A stretch of 64,000 bases of DNA from positions 1-64,000 of the forward strand of contig JALHRJ010000008.1 of assembly GCA_022841475.1 (NCBI GenBank), written 5' to 3'. This stretch comes from Cyclobacteriaceae bacterium. Its GTDB lineage: Bacteria; Bacteroidota; Bacteroidia; Cytophagales; Cyclobacteriaceae. The notes beneath the pieces were generated by a model. It saw nothing but the letters and a program-made list of their open reading frames with translations, searched no databases and had not been told where the DNA came from. The position numbers and the translations under genes are program-made. Each line of letters starts with the position of its first letter. Within the stretch, counting starts at the first letter, position 1. Positions 26,254 through 35,848 of the stretch are shown piece after piece.

Positions 26254-26379
26254 TTAATCAGCCAAAACCGTGTAAATAAAGTAGAGAATAATTAACAAAA
26301 TCATAACCGCATACATCACCAGGTCTACCCGCACGTAGGCCTTATAGGCGCGATACATTTCTTTTATTTTTTTGAACAT
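26254..26379 (-). CDS. 41-residue membrane peptide
   Basis: Read directly from the bases: start ATG at 26377-26379, stop TAA at 26254-26256. The peptide begins MFKKIKEMYRAYKAYVRVDL, a basic amphipathic part, and continues into a single hydrophobic helix (about 22-38) that ends in VLAD. The basic-in, helix-out layout fits a small inner-membrane protein; the codon choices look normal. Function unknown. The gene lies between the bestrophin and a TonB receptor and occupies most of that gap. Confidence 0.65.
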   Translation of the reverse strand: MFKKIKEMYRAYKAYVRVDLVMYAVMILLIILYFIYTVLAD

Positions 26380-26473
26380 TATTGCCGCAAAACCTCTTTA
26401 TAAAAGGTAGTTATTTGGTTTTTGGTAAAAGTAACCATTTGACCACTTTTTTCGTCTTTCCTCTTTTGAAATT

Positions 26474-28855
26474 ATGTTTATTCGATCTCTGATTACAATT
26501 CTTTGTCTGGTTCAGGTGTCTGTACAGGCTCAATCTAAATATACCATTAGCGGCTATATTAAAGATGCTGCCAATGGGGAAGCCTTAATTGGAGCAACCG
26601 TCTATATTAAGTCGCTCGCCACAGGTGCAACTACCAACGTATATGGGTTCTATTCACTCACGCTTGAGTCTGACAAGTATAATATAGACATAAGTTATAT
26701 TGGGTTTGCCACGCTTTCGCGAACTGTTGAGCTGAATCAAAATATTCGCCTGGATATAGAATTACAGGCTGAAGGAAAACAACTCGAGGAGGTAGTGGTG
26801 AGTTCCACCAAGGATCAGGAAGGTGTGAAAGCTTTGGAAATGAGCACTAACCGCCTGGATATAAAAACCATCCTTAAAATTCCAGCATTCCTTGGGGAGG
26901 CCGATGTAATAAAAAGTTTACAACAATTGCCGGGGGTTTCGACCGTTGGCGAAGGGGCTTCGGGTTTCAATGTGCGTGGGGGTAGTGTGGGTCAAAATCT
27001 CATTCTACTGGATGAAGCAACGGTATATAATTCCTCTCACTTGCTGGGATTCTTTTCAGTGTTCAACCCAGATGCAGTTAAAGACACAAAATTATATAAG
27101 GGAGCAATTCCCGCTCAGTTTGGGGGCCGAATTGCATCGTTGCTGGATGTGCGCATGAAAGAAGGCAACAATAAAGATTATGAAGTAAATGGCGGTGTCG
27201 GTACTATTTTTAGTCGTGCGGCAGTAGAAGGACCCTTGTTCAAAGGCGATGGTTCGTTTATCGTGGCCGGCAGACGATCTTATGCCGATGTATTAGCGCG
27301 ACCTTTTGTTGAAGTTCTTCAGGATGGTGGCGCACTTAATTTTTATGACCTTACGGGAAAAGCCAATTACAACATCAACAGTCGGAACCGGATTTTTGTA
27401 TCTGGATACACCGGTCGCGATCAGTTTTTCTTTGATAAGAATCAAGGGTTTTCATGGGGTAATAATACCGGTACGATTCGTTGGAATAAAATCTTTAATG
27501 ATCGGTTATTCGCCAACTTCTCGGGTGTGTTTAGTCGATATGATTACTCCTTACAGTTTGGAGAAAATGACCGCGACAATTTCAGATGGAAATCTTCCAT
27601 TCGTAACCTGACCTTTAAACCCGCCTTCAGTTATTTTATAAACACGAACAATGAAATCTCTTTCGGTGCAGAAGTAAACTACTATTCCTTTGAACCGGCT
27701 AATGCGTTTGGTACCTCCAATGGAAGTCAAATTGATATCAGCATCCCTGAAAAGTACAATTTAGAATCTGCCTTGTATGTGGGAAACAGTCAACAACTTT
27801 CATCCAGAATTTCAGTTGAGTATGGTCTCCGGTATTCTTATTTCGCTGGCCTGGGTCCCGGCACTCAATATACTTACAACGATACAATCCCGGGAAATCG
27901 CAAAACTCCCATAGCCGAAGAGAGCTTTGCGCGAGGTGAAGTAGCCTCTACCTACCAGAATTTTGAACCCAGGTTGTCCATGAAAGCGGAGTTAAATGAT
28001 GTGAGTTCAATAAAAGCGAGTTATACCCGCATGGTTCAATACCTGCATTTGATCTCTAACACTACGGCTTCCAATCCATTGGATGTCTGGACACCCAGCA
28101 GCAACAACATAAAGCCCGAACTGGGTGATCAGTGGGTAATCGGATATTTCCGCAATTTCGGGAAGGACCAGATGTTTGAGTTTTCTGCGGAAGCTTATTA
28201 TCGCAAAACTCAAAATCAGATTGATTATATCGATGGGGCTGATTTATTGATCAATGAGTTTTTAGAAGGGGACTTGCTTACCGGACAAGGACGTGCTTAT
28301 GGATTGGAATTTTATCTGCAAAAAAAAGTGGGCAGGTTTACAGGTTGGACGGCTTATACAATTGCCCGCACGGAATTACGGGTAGATGGAATAAATCGAA
28401 ATGAATGGTATGCTGCCCGTTTTGATCAAACTCATAATGTAAAGGTTAGTGGTTTCTATGATATAAATAAAAGGTGGTCTGCGTCTGCAAACTTTACCTT
28501 GGTTACGGGTACCCCTTCAACCTTTCCCACATCCAGGTATGTAGTTCAAGGAATGCTTATTCCTTATAACGCTGCTGATAGTCGTAACAACGTGCGTTTG
28601 CCAGCCTATCATCGGTTAGATGTTTCCTTCCGCCTGGAAGGCAAAACCGTAAAACGCAATGGCAATGCCCGTAAGAATTCAGACTATTGGGTGTTTGGAG
28701 TTTATAATCTTTATGCACGCAGAAATCCATTTTCGATTTATTTCACGCAAGGTTCAGAACGAGTGGCGCAAGGTTCTCCGATTAATAGTGAAGCACGCCA
28801 GTTATCAATCATTGGCACAGTGATACCTTCTGTTTCGTATAACTTTAAATTTTGA
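26474..28855 (+). CDS. TonB-dependent receptor with DUF4249 partner
   Basis: A 793-residue outer-membrane receptor: signal peptide (to VQAQ, about residue 19), carboxypeptidase-regulatory-like domain (22-105, SGYIKDAANGEALIGATVYI), plug (about 120-220, GFNVRGGSVGQNLILLDEA) and a C-terminal 22-strand-type barrel. The last residues, SVSYNFKF, end in an aromatic residue as barrel proteins do. The DUF4249 lipoprotein gene follows seven bases later, so both form one uptake unit. Such pairs are common in the phylum, with unknown substrates that are often thought to be small molecules or metal complexes. Confidence 0.9.
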   Translation: MFIRSLITILCLVQVSVQAQSKYTISGYIKDAANGEALIGATVYIKSLATGATTNVYGFYSLTLESDKYNIDISYIGFATLSRTVELNQNIRLDIELQAEGKQLEEVVVSSTKDQEGVKALEMSTNRLDIKTILKIPAFLGEADVIKSLQQLPGVSTVGEGASGFNVRGGSVGQNLILLDEATVYNSSHLLGFFSVFNPDAVKDTKLYKGAIPAQFGGRIASLLDVRMKEGNNKDYEVNGGVGTIFSRAAVEGPLFKGDGSFIVAGRRSYADVLARPFVEVLQDGGALNFYDLTGKANYNINSRNRIFVSGYTGRDQFFFDKNQGFSWGNNTGTIRWNKIFNDRLFANFSGVFSRYDYSLQFGENDRDNFRWKSSIRNLTFKPAFSYFINTNNEISFGAEVNYYSFEPANAFGTSNGSQIDISIPEKYNLESALYVGNSQQLSSRISVEYGLRYSYFAGLGPGTQYTYNDTIPGNRKTPIAEESFARGEVASTYQNFEPRLSMKAELNDVSSIKASYTRMVQYLHLISNTTASNPLDVWTPSSNNIKPELGDQWVIGYFRNFGKDQMFEFSAEAYYRKTQNQIDYIDGADLLINEFLEGDLLTGQGRAYGLEFYLQKKVGRFTGWTAYTIARTELRVDGINRNEWYAARFDQTHNVKVSGFYDINKRWSASANFTLVTGTPSTFPTSRYVVQGMLIPYNAADSRNNVRLPAYHRLDVSFRLEGKTVKRNGNARKNSDYWVFGVYNLYARRNPFSIYFTQGSERVAQGSPINSEARQLSIIGTVIPSVSYNFKF

Positions 28856-28862
28856 TTTTACT

Positions 28863-29795
28863 ATGCATCGCATTTCAAACTATATAATTGCCTTACTTTC
28901 AACAACGCTTTTATTTTCCTCGTGTGAAGAGGTTATCAATCCAGACCTTGAATTGGCAGAACCCGTGTTGGTGATTGATGCGTGGCTTAACAATGCACCA
29001 GGTAATCAGCAGATACAATTAACACGATCGCAACCCTATTTCGAAAACGTTCTGCCAGCAGGCGTTTCCGGTGCTGTTGTAAATGTTACGGATAACGAAG
29101 GCAACGTTTTTGCATTCGCTGAAACAGAACCGGGAATCTACACCTGGACTCCGATAGGCAACGAAGTTTTTGGCGTGGTTGGATTAACCTATCAATTATC
29201 GGTGCAGGTTGGTACAGAGGAATTTAGTGCTGAAGCCCGTATGGGCCGGGTACCTGCCATCGACAGTATTACTTTTTTCTTGCAAGAAGGCGGGCAATTT
29301 TTTGATGATCTTTATCAGGCCGAGTTTTGGTCTACCGATCCGATAGAACCTAATGATGCCTATTGGATTAAAACGTTTAAAAATGGTGAGCAACTTCTTA
29401 AACCCAGTGAAATCCTGACAGCCTATGATGCAGGTTTTTCCAAAGGCAGCAATTTTAACGGTGTTCCATTTATCGCACCTATACGCAGGGCTATAAATCC
29501 TTTTGATGAAGCTGATGACGGCACCATCAAATCTCCCTATGCCCTTGGTGACTCGGTTTATGTTGAACTACAATCTGTAACCGAGGCTGCGTTTAACTTT
29601 CTAAATCAGGTGAGTATTCAGACTAACCGCCCCGGTGGTTTTGGCGAATTATTTGCAACTCCGCTGGCCAACGTTGCTACCAACATAAGAAACGCGAATC
29701 CGGCTGGTTCAAAAGTCTTAGGTTTCTTTAATGTAGGCGCTGTAACGGGCTTAGGCCGAAAGTTTGAAAGTCTCGATGATTTAAGCGAGAATTAA
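28863..29795 (+). CDS. DUF4249 outer-membrane lipoprotein
   Basis: A 310-residue lipoprotein: hydrophobic start and lipobox LLFSSC, giving Cys20 as the lipidated residue. The mature part has the DUF4249 pattern VIDAWLNNAPGNQQIQLTRS (residues 39-58), a beta-sandwich that is followed by a C-terminal half with IRRAINPFDEADDGTIKSP. It probably sits on the receptor encoded just upstream as its surface partner. Length is slightly short for the family, but the frame is intact and ends naturally. Confidence 0.85.
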   Translation: MHRISNYIIALLSTTLLFSSCEEVINPDLELAEPVLVIDAWLNNAPGNQQIQLTRSQPYFENVLPAGVSGAVVNVTDNEGNVFAFAETEPGIYTWTPIGNEVFGVVGLTYQLSVQVGTEEFSAEARMGRVPAIDSITFFLQEGGQFFDDLYQAEFWSTDPIEPNDAYWIKTFKNGEQLLKPSEILTAYDAGFSKGSNFNGVPFIAPIRRAINPFDEADDGTIKSPYALGDSVYVELQSVTEAAFNFLNQVSIQTNRPGGFGELFATPLANVATNIRNANPAGSKVLGFFNVGAVTGLGRKFESLDDLSEN

Positions 29796-29866
29796 AACTC
29801 CTGTTTATTTCCAGGGTGTTCCCATTCCGAATTCAGTAGTAAAATTCCTGATCGTGATGTAGCTTT

Positions 29867-29885
29867 CCACATTATTGTAATGTGG
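29867..29885. promoter_or_regulatory. palindrome just before the start of the peptidase-barrel gene
   Basis: A perfect inverted repeat CCACATTA (29867-29874) and TAATGTGG (29878-29885) with a three-base loop TTG, ending four bases before the ATG at 29890. In the transcript it would be an 8-bp hairpin over the ribosome-binding site; in DNA a candidate operator. No T tract follows. Confidence 0.45.
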
Positions 29886-29889
29886 ATTT

Positions 29890-32850
29890 ATGTTGCGTTA
29901 CCTCTGGGTCTTAGTCTTTTGTTTTTTCTTTTCATTTTACGGAAAAGGCCAATCAACTGCTGTGTTGGAAAACAATCCGCATTTGAAATGGCGACAATTA
30001 AAAACTGAAAATTTCAGAGTACTTTATCCGGTTGGTTTTGAGGTGCAGGCTCAACGAATGGCTAACACGCTGGAACACATTCGCACCCCCGAAGCTAAAA
30101 CCATGGGCCCTGAGCCTGGAAAAATTTCAATCATCCTGCAGAATCAATCGTCTATCAGCAATGGCTTTGTTTCCATCACACCACGTAGATCAGAATTTTT
30201 TGGGATGCCTTCCCAGAACTATAATTTTTTAGGCAACAATGATTGGCTGGATTTATTGGCCACGCATGAGTATCGTCACATAGTTCAGTTTCAGCATGCC
30301 AATCGTGGATTTAATAAGGCACTCTATTACTTGTTTGGTGGCAGTACGTTAGCAGCTATGTCGTATGTAGCGGTGCCGCAGTGGTTTTGGGAAGGCGATG
30401 CTGTGGCAACGGAGACAGCTTTCACATCAAGTGGCCGGGGCCGGATTCCTAATTTTAATTTACTTTTTCGAACCAACTTACAGGAAGGGAGAACTTTTAA
30501 TTACAACAAACAATATCTGCGATCATACAAACACAACATTCCGGATCATTATGTATTAGGCTATAACATGGTGTCGTATCTGCGCAAGAAAACGGGCAAC
30601 CCCGAAGTATGGGAAAATATTACCCGCAGAGCCTGGAGTGTTCCTTTTATGCCCTTTACATTTTCGCGCGCTATAAAAAAGGAGGCTGGACTTTATGTGA
30701 ATGATCTCTATAAAGAAATGGCTTCGGATCTTCAGAAGGAGTGGAGCGATCAGGAATCAAAATTGACATTTACTCCCTTTGAGTTAATTCATAAACGAAA
30801 ATTGAAGGCGTATACAGATTATCGCTTTCCCCATGAATTTGCTAAAGACTCTGTTCTCGTTTTGAAATCGGGGATAGGCGATATTGAAGAACTTACCATG
30901 ATGGTGAATGGCAAAGAGAAAAAAATCATGACGCCCGGAGTTATTAACACGTCCGGAATGCTTTCTGTTGCCAACAACCGAATCGTGTGGAATGAATATA
31001 GATATGACCCACGTTGGCGCATGAAAACCTACTCCGTTATTGTTGGGTATGATCTGAAAACAAAAGATAGAAAGTTTGTCTCCTTGAATTCGCGCTACGC
31101 CTCGGCTGCGCTTTCACCGGATGGAACAAAAGTAGCAACTGTTGAAACAGGAACCGATTATCAAACCAAATTAGTAGTGATTGATTATGAAAGTGGCGCG
31201 GTATTAAAAGAGTTTGAAAATCCTGCCAACGATTTCATTTCGATGCCCCGGTGGAGTGAAAATGGAAACGAAATCATTGCATTAGCTACTAACCGGCAAG
31301 GGAAGGCACTAATAATCATTGATTTTAAAACAGGGTTAACAAAACCTGTAACTGATTTTTCTGATGAGAACATTGGATATCCGGTTCCTTCCGGAAAATA
31401 TATTCTTTACAATTCTCCATTGACAGGTATTGATAATGTGTATGCATTAGATACTTTCTCAGGTCTACGTTACCAGATTACGTCCAGTCGGTATGGGGCT
31501 TACAATCCATCGGTAAGCCTTGATGGAAAATTAATGTATTACAATGAGCAAGGTAAAGATGGCATGGATGTAGTGAAGATTCCGTTTGATACCGCATCAT
31601 GGAAACCGGTTGATGGGGTTGTTAAACAGCCAGATATGTTCGTTGATCATTTAGTGGAACAAGAAGGACAACCCGATTTATTAGATAACATTCCAGCTCA
31701 AAAATATTCTATCAGCAAATATTCCCAACTTACTCACCTGATCAATCCGTATAGTTGGGGTGCATACATTGATAATTCCCTAACGGAAGTGAATGTGGGT
31801 ATCACTTCGCGGGATGTTTTGAGCACAACAGCTCTTAGTGCCGGATATTTATTTGACATCAATGAACGCACCGGGTCCTGGAATGCGGGCATCAGCTACC
31901 AGGGATTTTATCCGATCATTGATGTGAACTTTTTGTCAGGAAATCGTTCGGTCAACGAAGGTGATCTTGAGTATGATAAAATAGTTGGAACCGACACTAC
32001 AACGGTTGTAGAGAATCTTACTTTTGACTGGAAGGAACGAACTGTAGAAGCCGGGTTACGAATTCCATTAATCACAACGAGTTCTCGATTTCTAGGAAGT
32101 TTTACTGTAGGCAACTATATAGGCTTTACCAAGATATCGGAATTTACCAACAGCCTGGATGGTGGCGGTCGATTATTACCTGCCAACTACCCACAGTACT
32201 TCTTTCGTAACTATGCAGACGGAGGTGATCTGATTTATAATCATTTCTCGATGTCGGCCTATCGTTTATTGAAACAAAGTAGAAGGGATATTAACAGCAA
32301 ATGGGGGCAGGCTTTTTTTCTCGATCTGTATGGAACTCCTTATAAAGGAGATTATAGTGGAAGTTTGTTTGCTTTTCAGGGCCGGCTTTTTTTTCCTGGT
32401 TTCTTTAAGCATCATTCCTTCTGGGGATATTGGGCTTATCAGAAAACGGATATTGCGGATGTACGTGTAAACACCGGAGAAGGTCTTGACAATTATACAT
32501 TCAGAAATCAGATACCCCTGCCTCGAGGTCAAGCGGTAAGCAGGTTTCAGAATTTTTATTCTATGTCAGCAAACTATGCGTTGCCCATCTGGTACCCAGA
32601 TTTAAATGTGGGACCTCTGGTTAATGTGCAACGGGTGCGCGCTAATGCATTTCTGGATTATGGTTTCGGGAACAGTGAAATAAATCAACAGGTTATAAAT
32701 CAAAGTTATTTATCAACAGGGGTAGAGGTAAAATTTGACATCAATGTGCTGCGGCTGCTTCCGCAGTTTGATATTGGATTTCGCTACGCTTATGGCATTA
32801 GCCCCTCAGCAAGCAAGTTTGAGTTGTTGTTGGGTACACTTAATTTCTAA
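29890..32850 (+). CDS. peptidase-like/propeller/beta-barrel surface protein
   Basis: A 986-residue protein with a signal peptide (to GKGQ, about 21). Residues 25-300 contain HEYRH (126-130), preceded by LLAT and followed by WFWEGDAVATETAF, as in gluzincin-type zinc peptidases where a downstream Glu is the third ligand. Residues 300-590 look like a TolB/PD40-type propeller (repeats such as SPDGTKVATVETGTDYQTKLVVID). Residues 625-986 form an outer-membrane beta-barrel ending LLLGTLNF. Such an arrangement suggests a barrel-anchored protease exposed at one face. Similar proteins are usually annotated hypothetical. Zinc binding is inferred from the motif. Confidence 0.8.
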   Translation: MLRYLWVLVFCFFFSFYGKGQSTAVLENNPHLKWRQLKTENFRVLYPVGFEVQAQRMANTLEHIRTPEAKTMGPEPGKISIILQNQSSISNGFVSITPRRSEFFGMPSQNYNFLGNNDWLDLLATHEYRHIVQFQHANRGFNKALYYLFGGSTLAAMSYVAVPQWFWEGDAVATETAFTSSGRGRIPNFNLLFRTNLQEGRTFNYNKQYLRSYKHNIPDHYVLGYNMVSYLRKKTGNPEVWENITRRAWSVPFMPFTFSRAIKKEAGLYVNDLYKEMASDLQKEWSDQESKLTFTPFELIHKRKLKAYTDYRFPHEFAKDSVLVLKSGIGDIEELTMMVNGKEKKIMTPGVINTSGMLSVANNRIVWNEYRYDPRWRMKTYSVIVGYDLKTKDRKFVSLNSRYASAALSPDGTKVATVETGTDYQTKLVVIDYESGAVLKEFENPANDFISMPRWSENGNEIIALATNRQGKALIIIDFKTGLTKPVTDFSDENIGYPVPSGKYILYNSPLTGIDNVYALDTFSGLRYQITSSRYGAYNPSVSLDGKLMYYNEQGKDGMDVVKIPFDTASWKPVDGVVKQPDMFVDHLVEQEGQPDLLDNIPAQKYSISKYSQLTHLINPYSWGAYIDNSLTEVNVGITSRDVLSTTALSAGYLFDINERTGSWNAGISYQGFYPIIDVNFLSGNRSVNEGDLEYDKIVGTDTTTVVENLTFDWKERTVEAGLRIPLITTSSRFLGSFTVGNYIGFTKISEFTNSLDGGGRLLPANYPQYFFRNYADGGDLIYNHFSMSAYRLLKQSRRDINSKWGQAFFLDLYGTPYKGDYSGSLFAFQGRLFFPGFFKHHSFWGYWAYQKTDIADVRVNTGEGLDNYTFRNQIPLPRGQAVSRFQNFYSMSANYALPIWYPDLNVGPLVNVQRVRANAFLDYGFGNSEINQQVINQSYLSTGVEVKFDINVLRLLPQFDIGFRYAYGISPSASKFELLLGTLNF

Positions 32851-32874
32851 CCAAAATAGAGAACCAGAAAGCGC

Positions 32875-32904
32875 TTGAAAATCGCACAAATAGGCCTATT
32901 TTTG
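32875..32904 (+). promoter_or_regulatory. promoter of the pdhC-hslV run
   Basis: TTG at 32875-32877 and TATTTTTG at 32897-32904 (exact TAnnTTTG), with a 19-base spacer, the standard spacing for the primary sigma factor of Bacteroidota. The predicted transcript starts about 30 bases before the ATG at 32945. Confidence 0.7.
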
Positions 32905-32944
32905 AACTTCAACTACTAAAAATCGTCACATAATCTAAATCGAG

Positions 32945-34573
32945 ATGGCAGAGATCGTACAGATGCCTAAAATGAGCGACACCATGACCGAAGGGGTGAT
33001 TGCAAAATGGCATAAAAAGGTGGGTGATACAGTGAAATCGGGAGAACTAATGGCCGAGATTGAAACCGATAAGGCAACCATGGACTATGAGTCGTTTCAT
33101 ACAGGAACTGTACTACACCTGGGTGCAAAAGAAGGCGAAGCTGTTAAAGTAAATGATGTGCTTGCGATTGTGGGAAATAAAGGTGAAGACTTTTCTAGTC
33201 TCTTGACAGGTAGTGGCAATTCTACAAAGGCTGTTGCCAGTGGTAAATCTGAACCTGTTAAGGAAGAACCTGCATTGGCTGTAGCCGAAGCGACCATCGA
33301 TACTTCAGGTATCAAAGCAGAATTGGTGTTTATGCCAAAAATGAGTGACACCATGAACGAAGGTGTGATTGCTGCCTGGCATAAGAAGGTTGGTGATAGT
33401 GTTAAGACCGGTGAATTGCTTGCCGAAGTTGAGACAGATAAAGCCACCATGGAATATGAATCGTATAACACAGGTACCCTACTCTATATAGGCGCAAAAG
33501 AAAAAGAAGCTGTTGCTGTGAATGGCGTGCTGGCCATTATAGGTGAGAAAGATGCCGATTGGCAAACCTTGTTGAAGGCACATCAAGCTAAAGCATCGGG
33601 TGGTTCTAAGCCTGCTGTTGCGGCAGAAAGTAAACCAGCAACAACTCAAACTCCGGTTCAAACCACTTCTAATGGTTCAGCTTCGGAAGCTAACGGCCGG
33701 GTGAAGGCTTCACCGCTGGCCAAGAAGATGGCCAAAGACCTGGGCTTTGACATTAGTAAAATTAAGGGAAGTGGTGAAGGCGGTCGTATTACGAAACAAG
33801 ATGTAGAAACGTATAAACCATCGGCAAGTCCTGCAGGAGGCTCAGCAGCTAAAACTTCTTCACCAGTTGTGTTACCTAAGGTGGTAGGAGAGGAAAGTTT
33901 CGAGGAGGTAGCGGTTTCGCAAATGCGCAAAACTATTGCGCGCAGGTTGGCCGAAAGTAAATTCTCGGCACCGCATTTCTACCTTACCATGGAGATCAAC
34001 ATGGATAAGGCAATTGAAGCACGAAAGAGCATCAATGAAATTTCTCCGGTAAAAGTTTCTTTTAATGATCTTGTTTTAAAAGCAACTGCCGCAGCGCTCC
34101 GTCAAAATCCAGATGTGAACGTGAGTTGGTTGGGTGACAAAATGCGCAAGAACCATCATATTCATATTGGGGTTGCCGTAGCCGTAAAAGATGGATTGGT
34201 TGTTCCGGTAGTTCGCTTTGCAGATAATAAATCGTTATCGCACATTGCGGCTGAAGTCAAAGATCTTGCACAAAAAGCGCAGGATAAAAAATTACAACCC
34301 AGTGATTGGGAGGGGAGCACATTCACCATTTCTAATCTGGGAATGTTTGGTATCGAAGAATTTACGGCCATCATTAATCCTCCCGATGCTTGTATTCTCG
34401 CTGTTGGCGGAATAAAAGAAACTGCTATTGTTAAAAACGGACAACTGGCTGTGGGCAACGTAATGAAGGTAACTTTATCGTGCGATCACCGGGCTGTGGA
34501 TGGTGCGGTAGGATCAGCATTCCTCAAAACGTTGAAAGGACTTTTGGAAGATCCGGTAAGGATACTGATTTAA
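32945..34573 (+). CDS. pdhC: pyruvate dehydrogenase E2, dihydrolipoyl acetyltransferase
   Basis: A 542-residue E2 subunit of the pyruvate dehydrogenase complex that transfers acetyl groups to CoA. It has two lipoyl domains, with lipoylated lysines Lys43 and Lys166, both in ETDKATM, joined by Ala/Ser/Pro/Thr-rich linkers. A peripheral-subunit-binding domain (about 251-286, ASPLAKKMAKDLGFDISKI) follows. The catalytic domain (about 315-542) ends with the DHRAVDG active-site motif. The E1 and E3 genes are not adjacent. A canonical promoter lies upstream. Confidence 0.95.
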   Translation: MAEIVQMPKMSDTMTEGVIAKWHKKVGDTVKSGELMAEIETDKATMDYESFHTGTVLHLGAKEGEAVKVNDVLAIVGNKGEDFSSLLTGSGNSTKAVASGKSEPVKEEPALAVAEATIDTSGIKAELVFMPKMSDTMNEGVIAAWHKKVGDSVKTGELLAEVETDKATMEYESYNTGTLLYIGAKEKEAVAVNGVLAIIGEKDADWQTLLKAHQAKASGGSKPAVAAESKPATTQTPVQTTSNGSASEANGRVKASPLAKKMAKDLGFDISKIKGSGEGGRITKQDVETYKPSASPAGGSAAKTSSPVVLPKVVGEESFEEVAVSQMRKTIARRLAESKFSAPHFYLTMEINMDKAIEARKSINEISPVKVSFNDLVLKATAAALRQNPDVNVSWLGDKMRKNHHIHIGVAVAVKDGLVVPVVRFADNKSLSHIAAEVKDLAQKAQDKKLQPSDWEGSTFTISNLGMFGIEEFTAIINPPDACILAVGGIKETAIVKNGQLAVGNVMKVTLSCDHRAVDGAVGSAFLKTLKGLLEDPVRILI

Positions 34574-34582
34574 TCCTGGCTA

Positions 34583-35311
34583 ATGCAAAAGGTAAGAACA
34601 CCAATAACAATCGATGGTAAAAGTCGTTTCACGGTTGAAGAGTATATTGCCTTTGAAAATAGTTCTATCGAAAAACATGAGTTCTATCAAGGCGAAATAT
34701 TTCCTTTGAATGAAGGCACAGATATGGAAGTAGAAGATCCGGAGGCTGCTTATCATAAACGACTCATGACCGAGGAAGAATATCTTGCCTTTGAAGATGC
34801 ATCTGAGCAAAAGCATGAATATTTTCAAGGCGAAGTGTTTGCCATGGCCGGAGCCAGCGATCAGCATAATGAAATATTTACAAACCTGTTTGGTGAGTTG
34901 ACTTTCCGTCTAAAAAGCAAGAAGTGTCGGCCTTATGGAAGCGATAAGCGCTTAAAAATTCCTCAAAACCGACTTTACACATATCCTGATATTTCCATTT
35001 ACTGTAATACAAATACACCTTTTGAAGCAGCGAACTCCTCACAAGAGCCTACCGTGTTGATTGAGATTTTATCTGAGAGTACGAAAGATTATGACCGGGG
35101 CAGGAAGTTTAAGTTTTACCGCGACATAGGAACATTGAAAGAATATATTTTAATTGATTCCGAATCGATCAGTGTTGAAAACTTTCGACTTAATTCTTCT
35201 AACCATTGGGAACTGGAAGAGTTTAAGTCGATTGAACAAAACCTAGTGATTGCTACATTAGACATCGTGATTCCGCTTAGTGAAATTTATGCCCATACTG
35301 AACTGCGCTAA
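34583..35311 (+). CDS. Uma2-family nuclease-like protein with doubled N-terminus
   Basis: A 242-residue protein of the Uma2 (DUF820) PD-(D/E)XK nuclease-like family. The core is residues 62-242: PDISIYC near 136-142 and [16 protein letters not shown] near 156-171, which carry the acidic metal site, plus the lysine in KEYILID. Residues 16-45 ([20 protein letters not shown] and on) repeat the core's own N-terminus at 62-91 ([20 protein letters not shown] and on), so the gene contains a partial tandem duplication. It sits between pdhC and hslV, with a 9-base and a 0-base gap. Function unclear. Confidence 0.82.
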   Translation: MQKVRTPITIDGKSRFTVEEYIAFENSSIEKHEFYQGEIFPLNEGTDMEVEDPEAAYHKRLMTEEEYLAFEDASEQKHEYFQGEVFAMAGASDQHNEIFTNLFGELTFRLKSKKCRPYGSDKRLKIPQNRLYTYPDISIYCNTNTPFEAANSSQEPTVLIEILSESTKDYDRGRKFKFYRDIGTLKEYILIDSESISVENFRLNSSNHWELEEFKSIEQNLVIATLDIVIPLSEIYAHTELR

Positions 35312-35848
35312 ATGATTGAAATACATTCTACCACCATTCTTGCCGTACTTCACAATGGAAAAGTTTCTATTGGTGGTGATGGGCAAGCCACGATGGGAAA
35401 TACTATTGCTAAAAGCAATGTGAAGAAGATTCGTAAACTACAGGAAGGCAAAGTGATTGTTGGTTTTGCCGGCTCTACAGCCGATGCCTTTACGTTGCTC
35501 GACCGCTTTGATGAAAAACTCAACGCGTATGGTGGCAATATGAAACGTGCGGCTATCGAACTTGCGAAAGACTGGCGCATGGATCGGTTTCTTCGCAGAC
35601 TTGAAGCCATGTTGATTGCAGCTAATAAGGACGAGATTTTGGTAATCTCCGGAACAGGAGATGTTTTGGAACCTGATAACCAGGTTGCAGCCATTGGATC
35701 AGGCGCAATGTTTGCGCAAGCCTCCGCATTGGCTTTGAAAAAACACGCACCCCACTTATCGGCTGAAGAAATGGTACGAGATAGCCTGAACATAGCGGCT
35801 GATATTTGCATTTACACCAATCATAATTTAGTAGTGGAGAGTTTATGA
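35312..35848 (+). CDS. hslV: ATP-dependent protease subunit HslV
   Basis: A 178-residue proteasome-like threonine peptidase that degrades proteins when capped by the HslU ATPase. The N-terminal threonine is expected after cleavage before TTILAV (residue 7); the [10 protein letters not shown] and [16 protein letters not shown] motifs are canonical, as is [14 protein letters not shown]. The usual arginine after TTILAV is leucine here. Length is normal. Start codon immediately follows the Uma2 stop, and hslU is not adjacent, as in many genomes of the phylum. Confidence 0.92.
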   Translation: MIEIHSTTILAVLHNGKVSIGGDGQATMGNTIAKSNVKKIRKLQEGKVIVGFAGSTADAFTLLDRFDEKLNAYGGNMKRAAIELAKDWRMDRFLRRLEAMLIAANKDEILVISGTGDVLEPDNQVAAIGSGAMFAQASALALKKHAPHLSAEEMVRDSLNIAADICIYTNHNLVVESL

